DNA of 64,000 bases. It comes from Nelumbo lutea (Eukaryota; Streptophyta; Magnoliopsida; Proteales; Nelumbonaceae). The notes under the pieces are model-generated. The model saw nothing but the letters and a program-made list of their open reading frames with translations. It was not told the origin of the DNA and made no database searches. Both the position numbers and the translations under genes were made by a program. This document shows positions 24,112-33,500 of this stretch, in pieces (positions within the stretch are counted from its first letter, which is position 1; every line of letters starts with the position of its first letter). The DNA lies in the NCBI GenBank assembly GCA_022828595.1, contig JAKGHH010000005.1, forward strand, positions 28,780,193 to 28,844,192. The letters are read 5' to 3'.

Positions 24112-24846
24112 TGATGGTGAGCAATCTGGTCGGTCCTACCTGTCAACAATCTTGCCTCTGGCTGGAGTAGAAGGTGCCTGAAATGGGGAAGAAAGCGGGT
24201 ATCTCCGGGGAGAGACCCGATGAGAGTTCTCCAAAGCTCAAGTTAGTATCCTCAAAGGCAAGATAATAAACCAGATGGCGCAAAGTTCACATACCTCCTT
24301 CTTGGGGGGGAAGAGAGCCTTTTATAATCACTTTGCGCACTCACTCCCAAGCTCCTGTCAAGTCGGGCATCATTACCTCTGCACTTCTGCCAGTTCGGGT
24401 GTCATCACCTCTGCTGGGGCAGACAACCGCCACTGCTCTTTTTGTCGAAGCCGTCTCTGTGATTGTAGGTGGCGGTGGCAGGTGGCCGTTGAAGTGCGGC
24501 TGTCAAGCGTCAGATCCTAAGTCAGTCAAGTGCGCCGCCTCAGGATACGGACCCCTTTGGTGTCAGGTACGGTTGTTCAGTTCGGCGGCCTGGAGTTGAA
24601 GTGTTGGAGTGGTGTGCAAGGTGAAGTCTTGAGTTCGGGTAGAGGTGTGGCCCGAACTGCCCTAGGGCAGGCCAGTTCGGGTTTTTTGCCCCTTGCGCTC
24701 CTCATAATGCTCGGGGTCAAAGGGGGAGTTCGGGCTCCTTTTGGGGAGCTCGGAGCTCGCGCCTTGAGGGTACTGCCGTGTCGAGCTGTTGCTTCTGCCA
24801 CCTTGGGTGGTCAGGAGGTCGGGCCAAATCTTCCTTCGTTAATTGC
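24112..24846 (-). repeat. 3' LTR of the Tat element
   Basis: On plus it starts TGATGGTGAGCAATCTGG and parallels 31450-32126. The minus-strand promoter TATAAAA is at 24326-24320. The tract AGGAGTGGGGGGC on the minus strand (about 24848-24860) is the polypurine tract that should abut the LTR start, which places the border near 24846. The long overlapping plus- and minus-strand frames here are by-products of GC-rich LTR sequence. Confidence 0.75.
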
Positions 24847-25279
24847 CCCCCACTCCTCACGCTAAGGAGCTTGCCCTGGTGCGGGAAGTTTGCGAGGTGG
24901 CGGGTGGATTGGACTCGTACTTCGGACCGTTTGACTAATAGCGAGAAATGTGCATTCGTCAGGAGATCTCCGGGTTTCTCGAGCGCCAAATAGTCAGGAA
25001 ACGTGCCAACCCGTCTATTAATGTTGAAAGACGATTCAGCGCGCGTTTATTTCAAAATTAAAAAAACACGCCGGTGAGACGTGATAGCAGGCGTTTACTT
25101 CAAATTTGAAAAAACGTGCCTATACTGCCTTAAACGCGGGGAGACATGTGCCTGCGCTTCTTCAGTTTCAAAAAGATGTGCGGCCAGTCATGTCTCGGTC
25201 TCAGGAGACGTGCGGTCAGCGCAACTGTAGGCCGTTGGATTTGCCTCGATTAGTGCCGTTGATTTTCGGTTGTTGTGGG

Positions 25280-25288
25280 TATAAATAG
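25280..25288 (+). promoter_or_regulatory. TATA box for the antisense ORF
   Basis: TATAAATAG stands in GC-rich surroundings 145 bp upstream of the first ATG (25433) of the plus-strand ORF, with CATTCTCTTACG-type leader sequence between. Its position and orientation fit a separate promoter for the antisense gene of this element. That role is inferred. Confidence 0.5.
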
Positions 25289-25432
25289 TGGGGGACCCCA
25301 GTCGCTTTTCATATCATTCTCTTACGTTTTGCTTCCTGAACTCGCGTCCAAGTTTTTAGCTCACATTCAAGTTCCTGTAGTCCGTTTGCCTTTTCCGAGT
25401 GAGTATACTTTCCTGGAATCCTTTTCTTCCCG

Positions 25433-26395
25433 ATGTCTAGCTCGGATAGCTCAGACAGTTCTTCAAGGGGGTCAAATGCAGGTTCTATGAACCAAGCTAC
25501 ATCCCCCGACAGCCCTAGTGAACCCAAGGTAGAGCTCGAGGAAGAGTTCGAACCCGTAGGCTGAGTCACCTCGGGTAGTTTGGCGTCCTCCTCCCATCAA
25601 GGTTGGACGTTAGACAAGTTTGGGCCCTCGACCATGACGCCTGAGGGGGTTCACTCCCTTATTACCCAGTTGCACTTGCCTTGGGAGTACACTTACTTTA
25701 TACCCTCGGGCAATTTCCCTTAGGAACACGGTCCCGATGAGATCGTGATATTCCGGGAGCAGTTCGTCGCTGGGTTGCGCCTGCCTTTCCACCCCCTCAT
25801 TGTCGAGGTTATGAACCACTTCGGCGTTACTGTCGACCAGCTTCACCCGAATTCTATTCGTAACTTGGTGGGGACTATCTCCCTATTTTGCGAACAGATC
25901 TTGCCTTTAGACCTGGAGATCTTTTCTTCCATTCTAATGCTTAAGAAGCAAGCGGGTCCCCTTCCCAGGCGTAGGTGGGCATATTACCTGTCTCCTCACC
26001 CGGGGTTTAAGGTTTTACACGATCTTCCCAATAAGGTCCCGACGTGGAAACGAGACTACTTCGGGGTGCGAAGAGCATTGGGGTGGCCGTTCCAAACCGA
26101 GTGGGGGTGGCTGACCCTGATGCCGGTGTTACGCTTGATAAGGAGACGGCAAAGGGCCTCCGGGAATGGGCACGGCTTGGGCTAAAATGCCACCATTATC
26201 TAACGGAGGCCAAGCTCATCGAGGCCGGTCTGAGTTCGGGTAGGTTCCTTACTCAGAGGCTTGCCTTTTGTTTTGCTCTGTTCTTTCGTTTTCCTGATGT
26301 CGAGCTCTTTTTGCAGGTGCGATGGACGCAGAGAAGATTCATGGTGGGAACCTGTTTCACGTCATGAAGAGGAGGAAGCGAGTCGCCAAACGAAC
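25433..26395 (+). pseudogene. Antisense ORF of the Tat element (gypsy-type 'transposase' domain protein)
   Basis: From ATG 25433 a frame opens with a Ser/Asp-rich N-terminus, meets stops near 25561 and 25720, and is then open from 25745 to 26182. The section with PFHPLIVEVMNHFGVTVDQL and PTWKRDYFGV is typical of the plant family annotated as putative gypsy-type transposon domain (Transposase_28), whose biochemical role is unknown. Around 26110-26130 the sense shifts to another frame (KCHHYLTEAKLIEAGLSS). A GT at 26240 and an AG ending at 26316 would splice in phase to a short second exon beginning GAMDAEKIHGGN. It is truncated near 26395, where the integrase remnant is joined. Defective as it stands. 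Confidence 0.65.
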
Positions 26396-26712
26396 TCATG
26401 TCGAGATGCCCCGAGATGCTGGTGGGAATGGCCTGTTGCTGGTGGGAATGGCCCCAGGAGGTCGATGCCCCATTGCGCAAAGGGCCATGGGCTGGTGAGG
26501 TACTTGAGGTCGGCAGCAGGCTGATGGTGGATGTTGGCATGCTTCTGACATTTGTTGCATTTTCTAACGAGCTCAACGGCCTCTGCCTTCATCACTGGCC
26601 AGTAGTACCCTTGTCGAAGTGCCTTTTGGGCGAGGGCTCTACCCCCCAAGTGTCCATTGCACAGACATTCATGAGTGTTGCAGAGTACGAGCTCGGCTTC
26701 AGCAGGTTGCAA
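26396..26712 (-). pseudogene. Tat integrase, N-terminal half only
   Basis: The frame begins inside the H-H-C-C zinc-binding domain (HECLCNGHLGG, then CNKCQKHA) and reaches the first core motif, WGIDLLGPFPPATG, with its catalytic Asp. Directly after this the sense is lost, at a 20-bp direct repeat (GCTGGTGGGAATGGCC at 26418 and 26438). The remaining two catalytic residues and the C-terminal domain are deleted, so integration activity is impossible. Confidence 0.85.
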
Positions 26713-26742
26713 GCAATGCAGGTAGGGGAGCGTGTAGGACCG

Positions 26743-27340
26743 TCAGTACAGCCGTTCATCTATTATGACATATTTGGCTGCCTGGCGCTGCACCCTCCTG
26801 GCTGCATTGCGGTGCGCATGGAGGGTTCCATCTAGCAAGAAGCTCGCAAGTGGGTTGATCCAGCTTGGCTCTGCTTCAAGGACAAGAGCGACCTCCTCTA
26901 CCCCACCGAGAATGCTAGGTCGAGGTAAGTCCTCTATGTACACGGTTCTCATGGCGTTGTGACTGATGATGGCTAACCGGGAGAGGGTGTCGGCCTCAAT
27001 GTTCTCTGGCCTTGGGATTTGCCTGATGAAGTGTGACTGGAAGTTGAGTAGAGTCTCCTTTACTTTTGCCAAATAGGCGATCATAGTTAGCTCGCGTGCT
27101 TCGTGTTCGCCCGTAACCTGGTTGACCACAAGCTGGGAATTGCTATAGATAACTATGTGTTTTGCTCTTACCTTTTGCGCTAGGTTCAGTCCGACTATCA
27201 ATGCCTCATACTCTGCCTCGTTGTTGGATTCCGCGAACTCAAAGCGTAGTGCGTATTCCAATTTCGTGCCACCCGGGCCGCACAGGACTATTCCAGCCCC
27301 GCTGCCCTGTTAGTTCGAGAAGCCGTCTACGTGAAGGATC
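26743..27340 (-). pseudogene. Second RNase H domain (Tat-type)
   Basis: The open part at 26743-27261 reads FEFAESNNEAEYEAL, IYSNSQLVVNQVTGE and ENIEADTLSRLA, the motifs of an RNase H fold. The preceding segment up to about 27340 supplies the first strand with an HVDG-like motif, a stop and GSGAGIVL. It follows the ordinary RNase H of pol, which is the dual-RNase-H layout of Tat elements. The Asp of the usual YSDSQL motif is replaced by Asn (YSNSQL), which should abolish metal binding. The linker toward integrase follows. Confidence 0.8.
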
Positions 27341-27494
27341 CAGGGCTCCTCATCCCAGTTTGCGTTTGGCCTAAGTAGGATAGATGCCACCCTTTCTGCT
27401 ACTTCATAGGGTTCGGACTTTATTGGCTTGGGAGCTCCGGGCTGAACGTGCACTCGACAATAAAATCTGCCAAGGCTTGGGCCTTAATAGCAGT

Positions 27495-28955
27495 TCATGG
27501 CTTATACTGGAGGTTGTACTCGCTGAGCTCGATGACCCACTTCGTCAGCCGACCAGAAACCTCGGGCTTGAGTAAGACTTGCCTCAGAGGTTTGTCAGTC
27601 AAGACGATGACAGTGTGAGCCTGGAAATATGGGCAGAGTTTCCGAGCTGCAATTATCAGTGCGTATGCCAGCTTTTCTATCAGCGGGTATCTCGTCTCTA
27701 CTCCTTGTAGAATTTTACTAACATAATAGTTGGGTCGTTGGACCCGATCTACTTCTTTTATTAGTACCAAACTGACCACCTCGTCGCTTGCCGAGAGGTA
27801 CAGTTCTAAGACCTCGCCCTCCTCGGACCTGGTTAAGACCGGCACACTAGCGAGGTAGTTCTTTAGCTTGTTGAACGCGAGCTGGCAGTCTCGGGTCCAT
27901 TCGAACCCTTTGTCTTTAATTGCTTTAAAGAAAGGCAGGCAGCGGTCTGCCAACTTGGACATAAAGCGGCTTAGGACAGATATGCGGCCATTTAGCCTTT
28001 GAACCTCTTTTACTTTTTGGGGTGGTCTCATATCTAGGATGGCCTTTATCTTGTCTGGGTTGGCCTCAATACCGTGCCGGTTGACGATGTACCCTAGGAA
28101 CTTACCCGAAGTGACACCGAAGACACACTTGTTTGGGTTTAGCTTCATGCTAAATTGACGTAGAATTTGGAAAACAAAATTTAAGTCTTGTATTAATTCA
28201 TGTGAAAATGATGTCTTGATGACCATGTCATCTACATAACATTCTATCTTTGTGCCAATTAAGGGCTGAAACAGCTTATTCACGAGTCTTTGGAAGGTCG
28301 CCCCAGCATTCTTCAGTCCGAAGGGCATGACCTTGTAGCAGTACAGGCCGAACTTGGTTATGAAGGTGGTTTTTTCCTCATCGAACTGGTCCTGATTTGG
28401 TTGTAGCTCAAGTAGGCATCCAAGAAGCTTAGCAACTAGGCGGTCAATTCTGGGGAGGGGGAAACAATCTTTCGGGCAGGCTCGGTTCAGGTCGGTATAG
28501 TCGATGCACATGCGCCACTTGTCGTTTGCCTTTTTTACCAGCACTGGGTTGGCTACCCAGCTCGAGTAGTGAACTTCCCTTATGAAGTCTACTGCGATGA
28601 GCTTTTCAACCTCCTCGTCGATCGCCCTCCAGCGTTCTAGGGCTAAGTTGTGTTTCTTCTGTCCAATGGGTCTGACTACAGGGTCAATATTAAGTTTTTC
28701 AGTTATAAGGCTGGGGTCAATGCCGGGCATATCGGAAGTGGACCATGCAAAAATATCTAAATTTTGAAGTAAGAAACTTACTAGTTCGGTTCGTAGAGGT
28801 TCTTGGACGGAAGCACCGATCTGTAGCATTCGAGCTGGGTCCGCAGCTGAAGTTGGAATCGTGATCGTTTCTTCTGTGGGCGTAGCTCGTTCTTCGCCTT
28901 GCTCCGTAGGCTGCTCCAGTTCGAGGTCGTCAACCACCTTAGTTTTTCCCTTCAA
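27495..28955 (-). pseudogene. Tat RT and first RNase H
   Basis: A 486-codon frame contains IREVHYSSWVANPVLVKK, WRMCIDYTDLNRACPKD, MPFGLKNAGATFQRLVN and the catalytic YVDDMVIK (near 28225). It continues into connection and RNase H motifs (LYLSASDEVVSLVL, RYPLIEKLAYALI). The palm block that should hold the first catalytic Asp is out of frame: near 28400-28425 the neighbouring frame reads SFLDAYLSYNQI, so two small compensating indels bracket it. The frame ends at a stop at 27495. Despite its length it would not give an active RT. Confidence 0.9.
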
Positions 28956-29182
28956 GGCGGCAACATATCACTTGCAAGACTCGAGCTGGTCGCCCCACAC
29001 TACCTCCACACCGAATTCTGTAGGAAACTTCATTGCCAAGTAATAGGCGGAGACCACTACCCATAGGACATGAGTGATTGGCCGCCCTATTATGGCATTG
29101 TATGGGGAGGGGGTCGCAACCACTAGGAAATCGTGGTTGAGTCTGATCGCACAGGGCCATGTGTCGGCTTCCACTGGTACTG

Positions 29183-30400
29183 TTATTTTCCCGAGGGGGC
29201 TGACTTCCTCTCCACTGAAGGCTTCAGCTTGCTTCTCTGCAACTGAAACTGGTCAAACGCCGAGTTGAAGAGAATGTCCGCCAAGCTGCCTAAATCAACA
29301 AGCATGCGCCTAACTTCGAAGTCATTGATCCTTAGTTTGATGACAAGCACATCATCGTGGGGGTAGTGGACCCCTCGCGCATCATCTTCTGTGAAGAAAA
29401 TTGGTTCCTCTGTCTTTGGCCTCTTTGGAAGGTTCTGCTCTTCTCGAGCAGCTCCCCGAACTGACGCTTGGGCTGTTGCTGAAGTGCAACCCGCGACTAT
29501 CGAACCTCCCACTATTACGTGGATGGTTCCCTGAACTGGCCTATCCTCCGGAGGCTGTCTTTGCGGCGGCTCGGTCGACCTGCCGCTGGACTCGGGAGCA
29601 TCCTTACTGTGCTCCCCTTGCCGACTTGTCTTATTATTATTATTGTTATGTTGTACAAAATTTCTCAAGTACCCGCGAAGGATGAGTCCCTCTATCTCAT
29701 CCCGGAGATTATTATAATGCTCGGTACTATGATTGTGGTCTCTATAGAAACTGTAGTATAAGTTTTTGTTCCTCTCGTTGGGGTTCCCTTTTAGGTGAGG
29801 TGGCCACTTTACGTATGGGGCATCTTTGATCATCATCAAGATCTCAGCCCGCTTCGCGTTTAAGGGTGTGTAGTCCGTCTGAGCTGCTAAGGGAGCTCGG
29901 AAGGGCTGGCTCGGCTTCATCTCCCGAGCTGGATCTTTCCTCCTCCTGTCATCTAGGTTAGAGGGCTCGCCTTCCCTCTTCCTTTTCTCGATCCTGCTCT
30001 CGGTTCTCTGGTTGATCTCTTCCTCTGTTCTCATGAATTTATCTACGAGTTTGAGGAATTCAGCTACAGTCGCAGGCTGGCTAATTACCATGTGCCACAT
30101 GAACTCCTTGTGCATCACTCCTCTCTTGGCTGCCGCAAGCTGCACCGCGGGGTCTAGTCGCAGTATCTACAAGCACACGTCATTGAACCGCTTGATGTAG
30201 CCCCAGATGGACTCTCCTTCCCTCTGGACTACTCCGAAGATGCTTTCCTCGGTTCTGGGGCACCGCTTGCTGGTAATGAAGTGTGCAGTGAAGACCTACA
30301 CAAATTGAGTCCAGCTTCTTATTAACATGGGGGCCAGGTTCCTGTACCAGGTGCGGGCCACCCCCCTAAAGGTGGTGGTGAAGGCCAGGCACATTCACGA
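29183..30400 (-). pseudogene. Tat gag (C-terminal part) and protease
   Basis: The gag domain core appears upstream in broken frames (GVARTWY near 30350, REGESIWGYIKRFND near 30215). It continues in the 320-codon frame 29183-30145 with AEFLKLVDKFMRTEEEI and a Lys/Arg-rich linker. The zinc-binding-like motif reads YYSFYRDHNHSTEHYNNL, in which the cysteines normally present at positions 2 and 15 are replaced by Tyr. The protease motif near 29300 reads LVDLGSLADILF, against a family pattern of VDGGSSADI. The catalytic Asp is kept but neighbours are altered. Confidence 0.85.
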
Positions 30401-31365
30401 TTCACTGGCCCTTGCTAGGTGCATTTGGGACTGGAAGGCATCGACGTGGTCATTAGGGTCGAAGGACCCATCATACTTGTCTAAATGGGGGAGTTTGAAG
30501 TCTCTGGGCATGGGGACTGCAAGGAGTTCTGATGAGAGGGGGGAAGGAACTGAGAGAATAGGGGCAGCTTTTACCTCGTCCGAGCTTGTCTCTTCTTTAC
30601 CTTTAAGCTCGGGCAGGACACGGGCGGCAGTTCGGCAACTTCGTCGGCGTCTTTGTTGCTAAGTGGGCCTGGTACTGGCGCTGCTGGCCTCTGTGTTGCC
30701 GAGCTCGATGGGCCCGGAATGTTGGTAGTCCGCCGCTAGGACGCTGAACCGGTTCTCTGTGGGTGGGGGCTCAGGCTTGGAGTGTCGAGGTGCTGACTTG
30801 GTGGGCGAGGTTCCCGATCCGCTAGCGAGCTGCGAGGCGGGGGAGATTTTTCTTTCCCTCTGGCCCAGGGATGAGGCCTGGCTCTTGGAGGGGATATGAA
30901 GTTGGGAGGCTTCTCCTCGATGAAGGTGTCCACCCTGAGGGGAGGGCTTAACCGGCTTTGGAGTAGGGTGTCGAGGTGGAAGCTGTGGTTGGTTTAGAGG
31001 AGGCAGTTGGGGGAACTACTGCTGATAGTGATACTGAGAGAGGTGGTGCAGTACTTGGTGCTGCTAGAACTACTGCATTTGGGCTTGCATTGCTCGCATG
31101 CACTGCATCAGGTCATCAAACTGGCTCTGGCTAGTCGCTAGGGGACAGCAGTTGGTTCGGTAAAGGTTGTCTCGATAGGGAGAGGAAGGGGGACGTTCAC
31201 GGCAGGAAGGTTCACTGGCGCCACTGTTAGTGGCACATTCAGGCTGGGGATCCCATTCACCGGAAGGGGGATGGCTAACTGTCTGATGCACACCACGGGG
31301 ACTTGAAGTTGTTCCCCGGGGGCGTTCATCTCCGTGCTACATCCGGCATTGCTGGAAGAAGCCAT
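30401..31365 (-). pseudogene. Tat gag N-terminal part
   Basis: A start at 31365 (MASSSNAG) opens a frame that stops at 31138. The sense passes to an overlapping frame containing SQSQFDDLMQCMRAMQAQMQ, a coiled-coil-like stretch ending in a stop at 31070. Further down the sequence is Pro/Arg/Ser-rich without long open frame. This is the expected low-complexity N-terminus of Tat gag. It is non-functional. Confidence 0.6.
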
Positions 31366-31429
31366 GAGTGTTGGGGTTTCTTGGTAAATTGGGGTTATAA
31401 GAGTTTTAGAGGGAGGCTTTTAGAAGCAT

Positions 31430-31448
31430 TTCCCACAGACGGTTCCAA
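31430..31448 (-). promoter_or_regulatory. Primer-binding region of the Tat element
   Basis: On the minus strand TTGGAACCGTCTGTGGGAA begins one base inside the 5' LTR end. It resembles the TTGGCGCCGTCTGTGGGAA sequence found at this position in many plant Tat and Athila elements, with CG changed to AA. Confidence 0.65.
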
Positions 31449-31449
31449 T

Positions 31450-32126
31450 TGATGGTGTGCAATCTGGCCGGTCCTAGCTGTCAACAATCTTGCCTCTGGC
31501 TGGAGCAGAAGGTGCCTGAAATGGGGAAGAAAGCGGGTATCTCCGGGGAGGGACCTGGTGAGAGTGCTCTGAAGCTCAAGTTAGTATCCTCAAAGGCAAG
31601 ATTATAGACCAGATGGCACAAAGTTCACATACCTCCTTCTTGGGGGGGAAGAGAGCCCTTTATAACCACTTTGTGCACTCACTCCCAAGCTCCTGTCAAG
31701 TTGGGCATCATTACCTCTGCACTTCTGCCAGTTCAGGTGTCATCACCTCTGCTGGGGCAGACAACCGCCACTGCTCTTTTTGTCAGAGCCGTCTCTGTGA
31801 CTGGAGGTGGCGGTGGCAGGTGGTCGTGGAAGTGCGGCTATCAAGCGTCAAATCCTAAGCCAGTCAAGTGCGCCGCCTCAGGATACGGACCCCTTTGGTA
31901 TCAGGTACGTTTGTTCAGTTCGACGACCTGGAGCTGAAGTGTTGGAGTGGTGTGCGAGGTGAAGTCTTGAGTTCGGGTAGAGGTGTGGGCCGAACTGCCC
32001 TGGGGCAGGCCAGTTTGGGTTTTTTTGCCCCTTGTGCTCCTCATAAGGCTCGGGGTCAAAGGGGGAGCTCGGACTGCCAGTTCCTCCTCTCGGAGCTCGC
32101 GCCTCGAGCGTACTACCGTGCCAAGC
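31450..32126 (-). repeat. 5' LTR of the Tat element (truncated)
   Basis: It is homologous to 24112-24800 throughout, and on plus begins TGATGGTGTGCAATCTGG. The minus-strand TATAAAG box is at 31664-31658. Homology fades at about 32126, after which MULE transposase sequence follows, so the outer LTR end is missing. Confidence 0.8.
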
Positions 32127-33500
32127 TATAACTAGCAACAGTTGCCTTTTCTATACCAATGTCTTTCATATGGTAAGTAATGAACCATTTTCAACTACCA
32201 TTGTTTTCATTTGCAACTAGTGCCCATTTTATTGGCATCATCTAATTATTTGCATACCTGCCTATTGGTGAAATGAACTCACCATGATTTGGTTCCTTAA
32301 GGAAGCAATCATCTAAACCAATAATAGGCCTACAACCTGCCATGAATCACTTCTTATAAGCATCAAAACAGACATAGAACTTCCTAAAATTTGGTTTTTT
32401 TTCCATCATTTTCCTTGTGAGCATGAATATATATTGAGCTACCAGGGTTAGATCTAACCAACTTTGTCGTATAATCATAAACCAACTTATATTCCCAAGT
32501 GTGATAACCTTTAAAGTGCTTCTTGACCCTTTGTTTTCCTCTCTTACACTATAGCATAGTAAAATCATAAAACAATTGGTTCTTAGTACCTTTCTTATCA
32601 TTTTCCCCAACTTGCATCTTGTTTATGAAATACTCTGCTACAACCTTTTACATTTTTAAAACTCCATTAGCACTTATGGTTAGGAATATATGTCTTCACC
32701 TGAAAATTGTTTTATTCTGTCCAATGTTACAATACCCATGGACAATACTTATCTTTACAAACAACCCTAATTCTTTTAGACTTGCATTTCCTGAATTTAA
32801 TCTCCCTTTTGCACTTTATAGAAAGCTTTATAATTGCCTCCTTGCACTGCTTGTCATTCAAGAAGATCATACCCAGCTCAAAGTGAGAAGCATCAATGGT
32901 GGGATCATAAACGGAAGCCTTCTGGTTTTCCCTCTTAAAATGCTCTGCCTCGAGTTCATTGTCTAACCTACTAGTGGTATAGTAGCTCATAATCTCCAGA
33001 ACCAATTTCTTGAAACCCTGATTGATGGTTTTCTCCTTAACCAACCTCAGCTGACTTACTACTATACCCTCTATTGAGCAGTACTAATATTTCCCTTATC
33101 AACACATTCATTAACCCCTTTATTTTTTTACTCCCGCACTTCCTACCTCACTACCTGAAGCTCTTCATCCTCGTTGTCTAAAGAGTTAGTTCTTATCATT
33201 AAATTCACCATCACTTTCAATTGGTTCATCATCATTCTCTTCCTCTCTATTCCCATCAACATGTTCTTTCTCACTAATATTTGCAATGGGATGTTCATCT
33301 ATAGTCTCTCCAAAAAGGGGAACCCTAACTTGACCTTCCCCCTTTTCAGTTGTCTTGACCCATGTAATACAACCAAATTCATCATCCAAATCATCCTTGA
33401 AAATCTCTAAAATCACATTATCAGTCATTTGGGTGTCACCAAGATTACTTCTATCAGACCTAAGAAACTCATCCTCTAGAACTTGTGCATTTAAATCCAC
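32127..33500 (-). pseudogene. MuDR-type (MULE) transposase remnant
   Basis: From 33500 downward the minus strand encodes an acidic N-terminus (EEENDDEPIESDGEF). A DNA-binding domain of the MuDR family follows at about 32740-32890 (FELGMIFLNDKQCKEAI, RIRVVCKDKYCPWVL). At about 32350-32420 is FRKFYVCFDAYKK, and at about 32299-32330 the catalytic-site motif RPIIGLDDCFLK with the first Asp of the DDE triad. The sense continues through MPIKWALVANENNGS and is cut at about 32126 by the truncated gypsy LTR. Several stops and frameshifts are present. Terminal inverted repeats were not found. Confidence 0.8.

Larger units (their letters stand above)
24112..32126 (-). mobile_element. Ty3/gypsy Tat-lineage retrotransposon, internally deleted
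   Basis: On the minus strand the order is 5' LTR (about 32126-31450), primer site region, gag, protease, RT, RNase H, a second RNase H, truncated integrase, an antisense ORF, a polypurine tract and the 3' LTR (about 24846-24112). Two RNase H domains plus an extra ORF on the opposite strand between pol and the 3' LTR are characters of the Tat clade. All coding parts carry stops or frameshifts. The two LTRs are similar along their length with scattered substitutions, so it is old. The 5' LTR is truncated, because its alignment stops near 32126 while the 3' LTR continues about 45 bp further. No target duplication is present. Confidence 0.9.

Noticed and set aside
24275..24993. Several overlapping GC-rich frames of 70-110 codons, also at 31613-32138
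   Set aside because: They occur at equivalent positions in both LTRs of the Tat element and overlap on both strands, as expected of GC-rich non-coding sequence.
32347..33044. Two short minus-strand frames as independent host genes
   Set aside because: Both are frame-broken parts of one MULE transposase (DNA-binding domain and region before the catalytic core).
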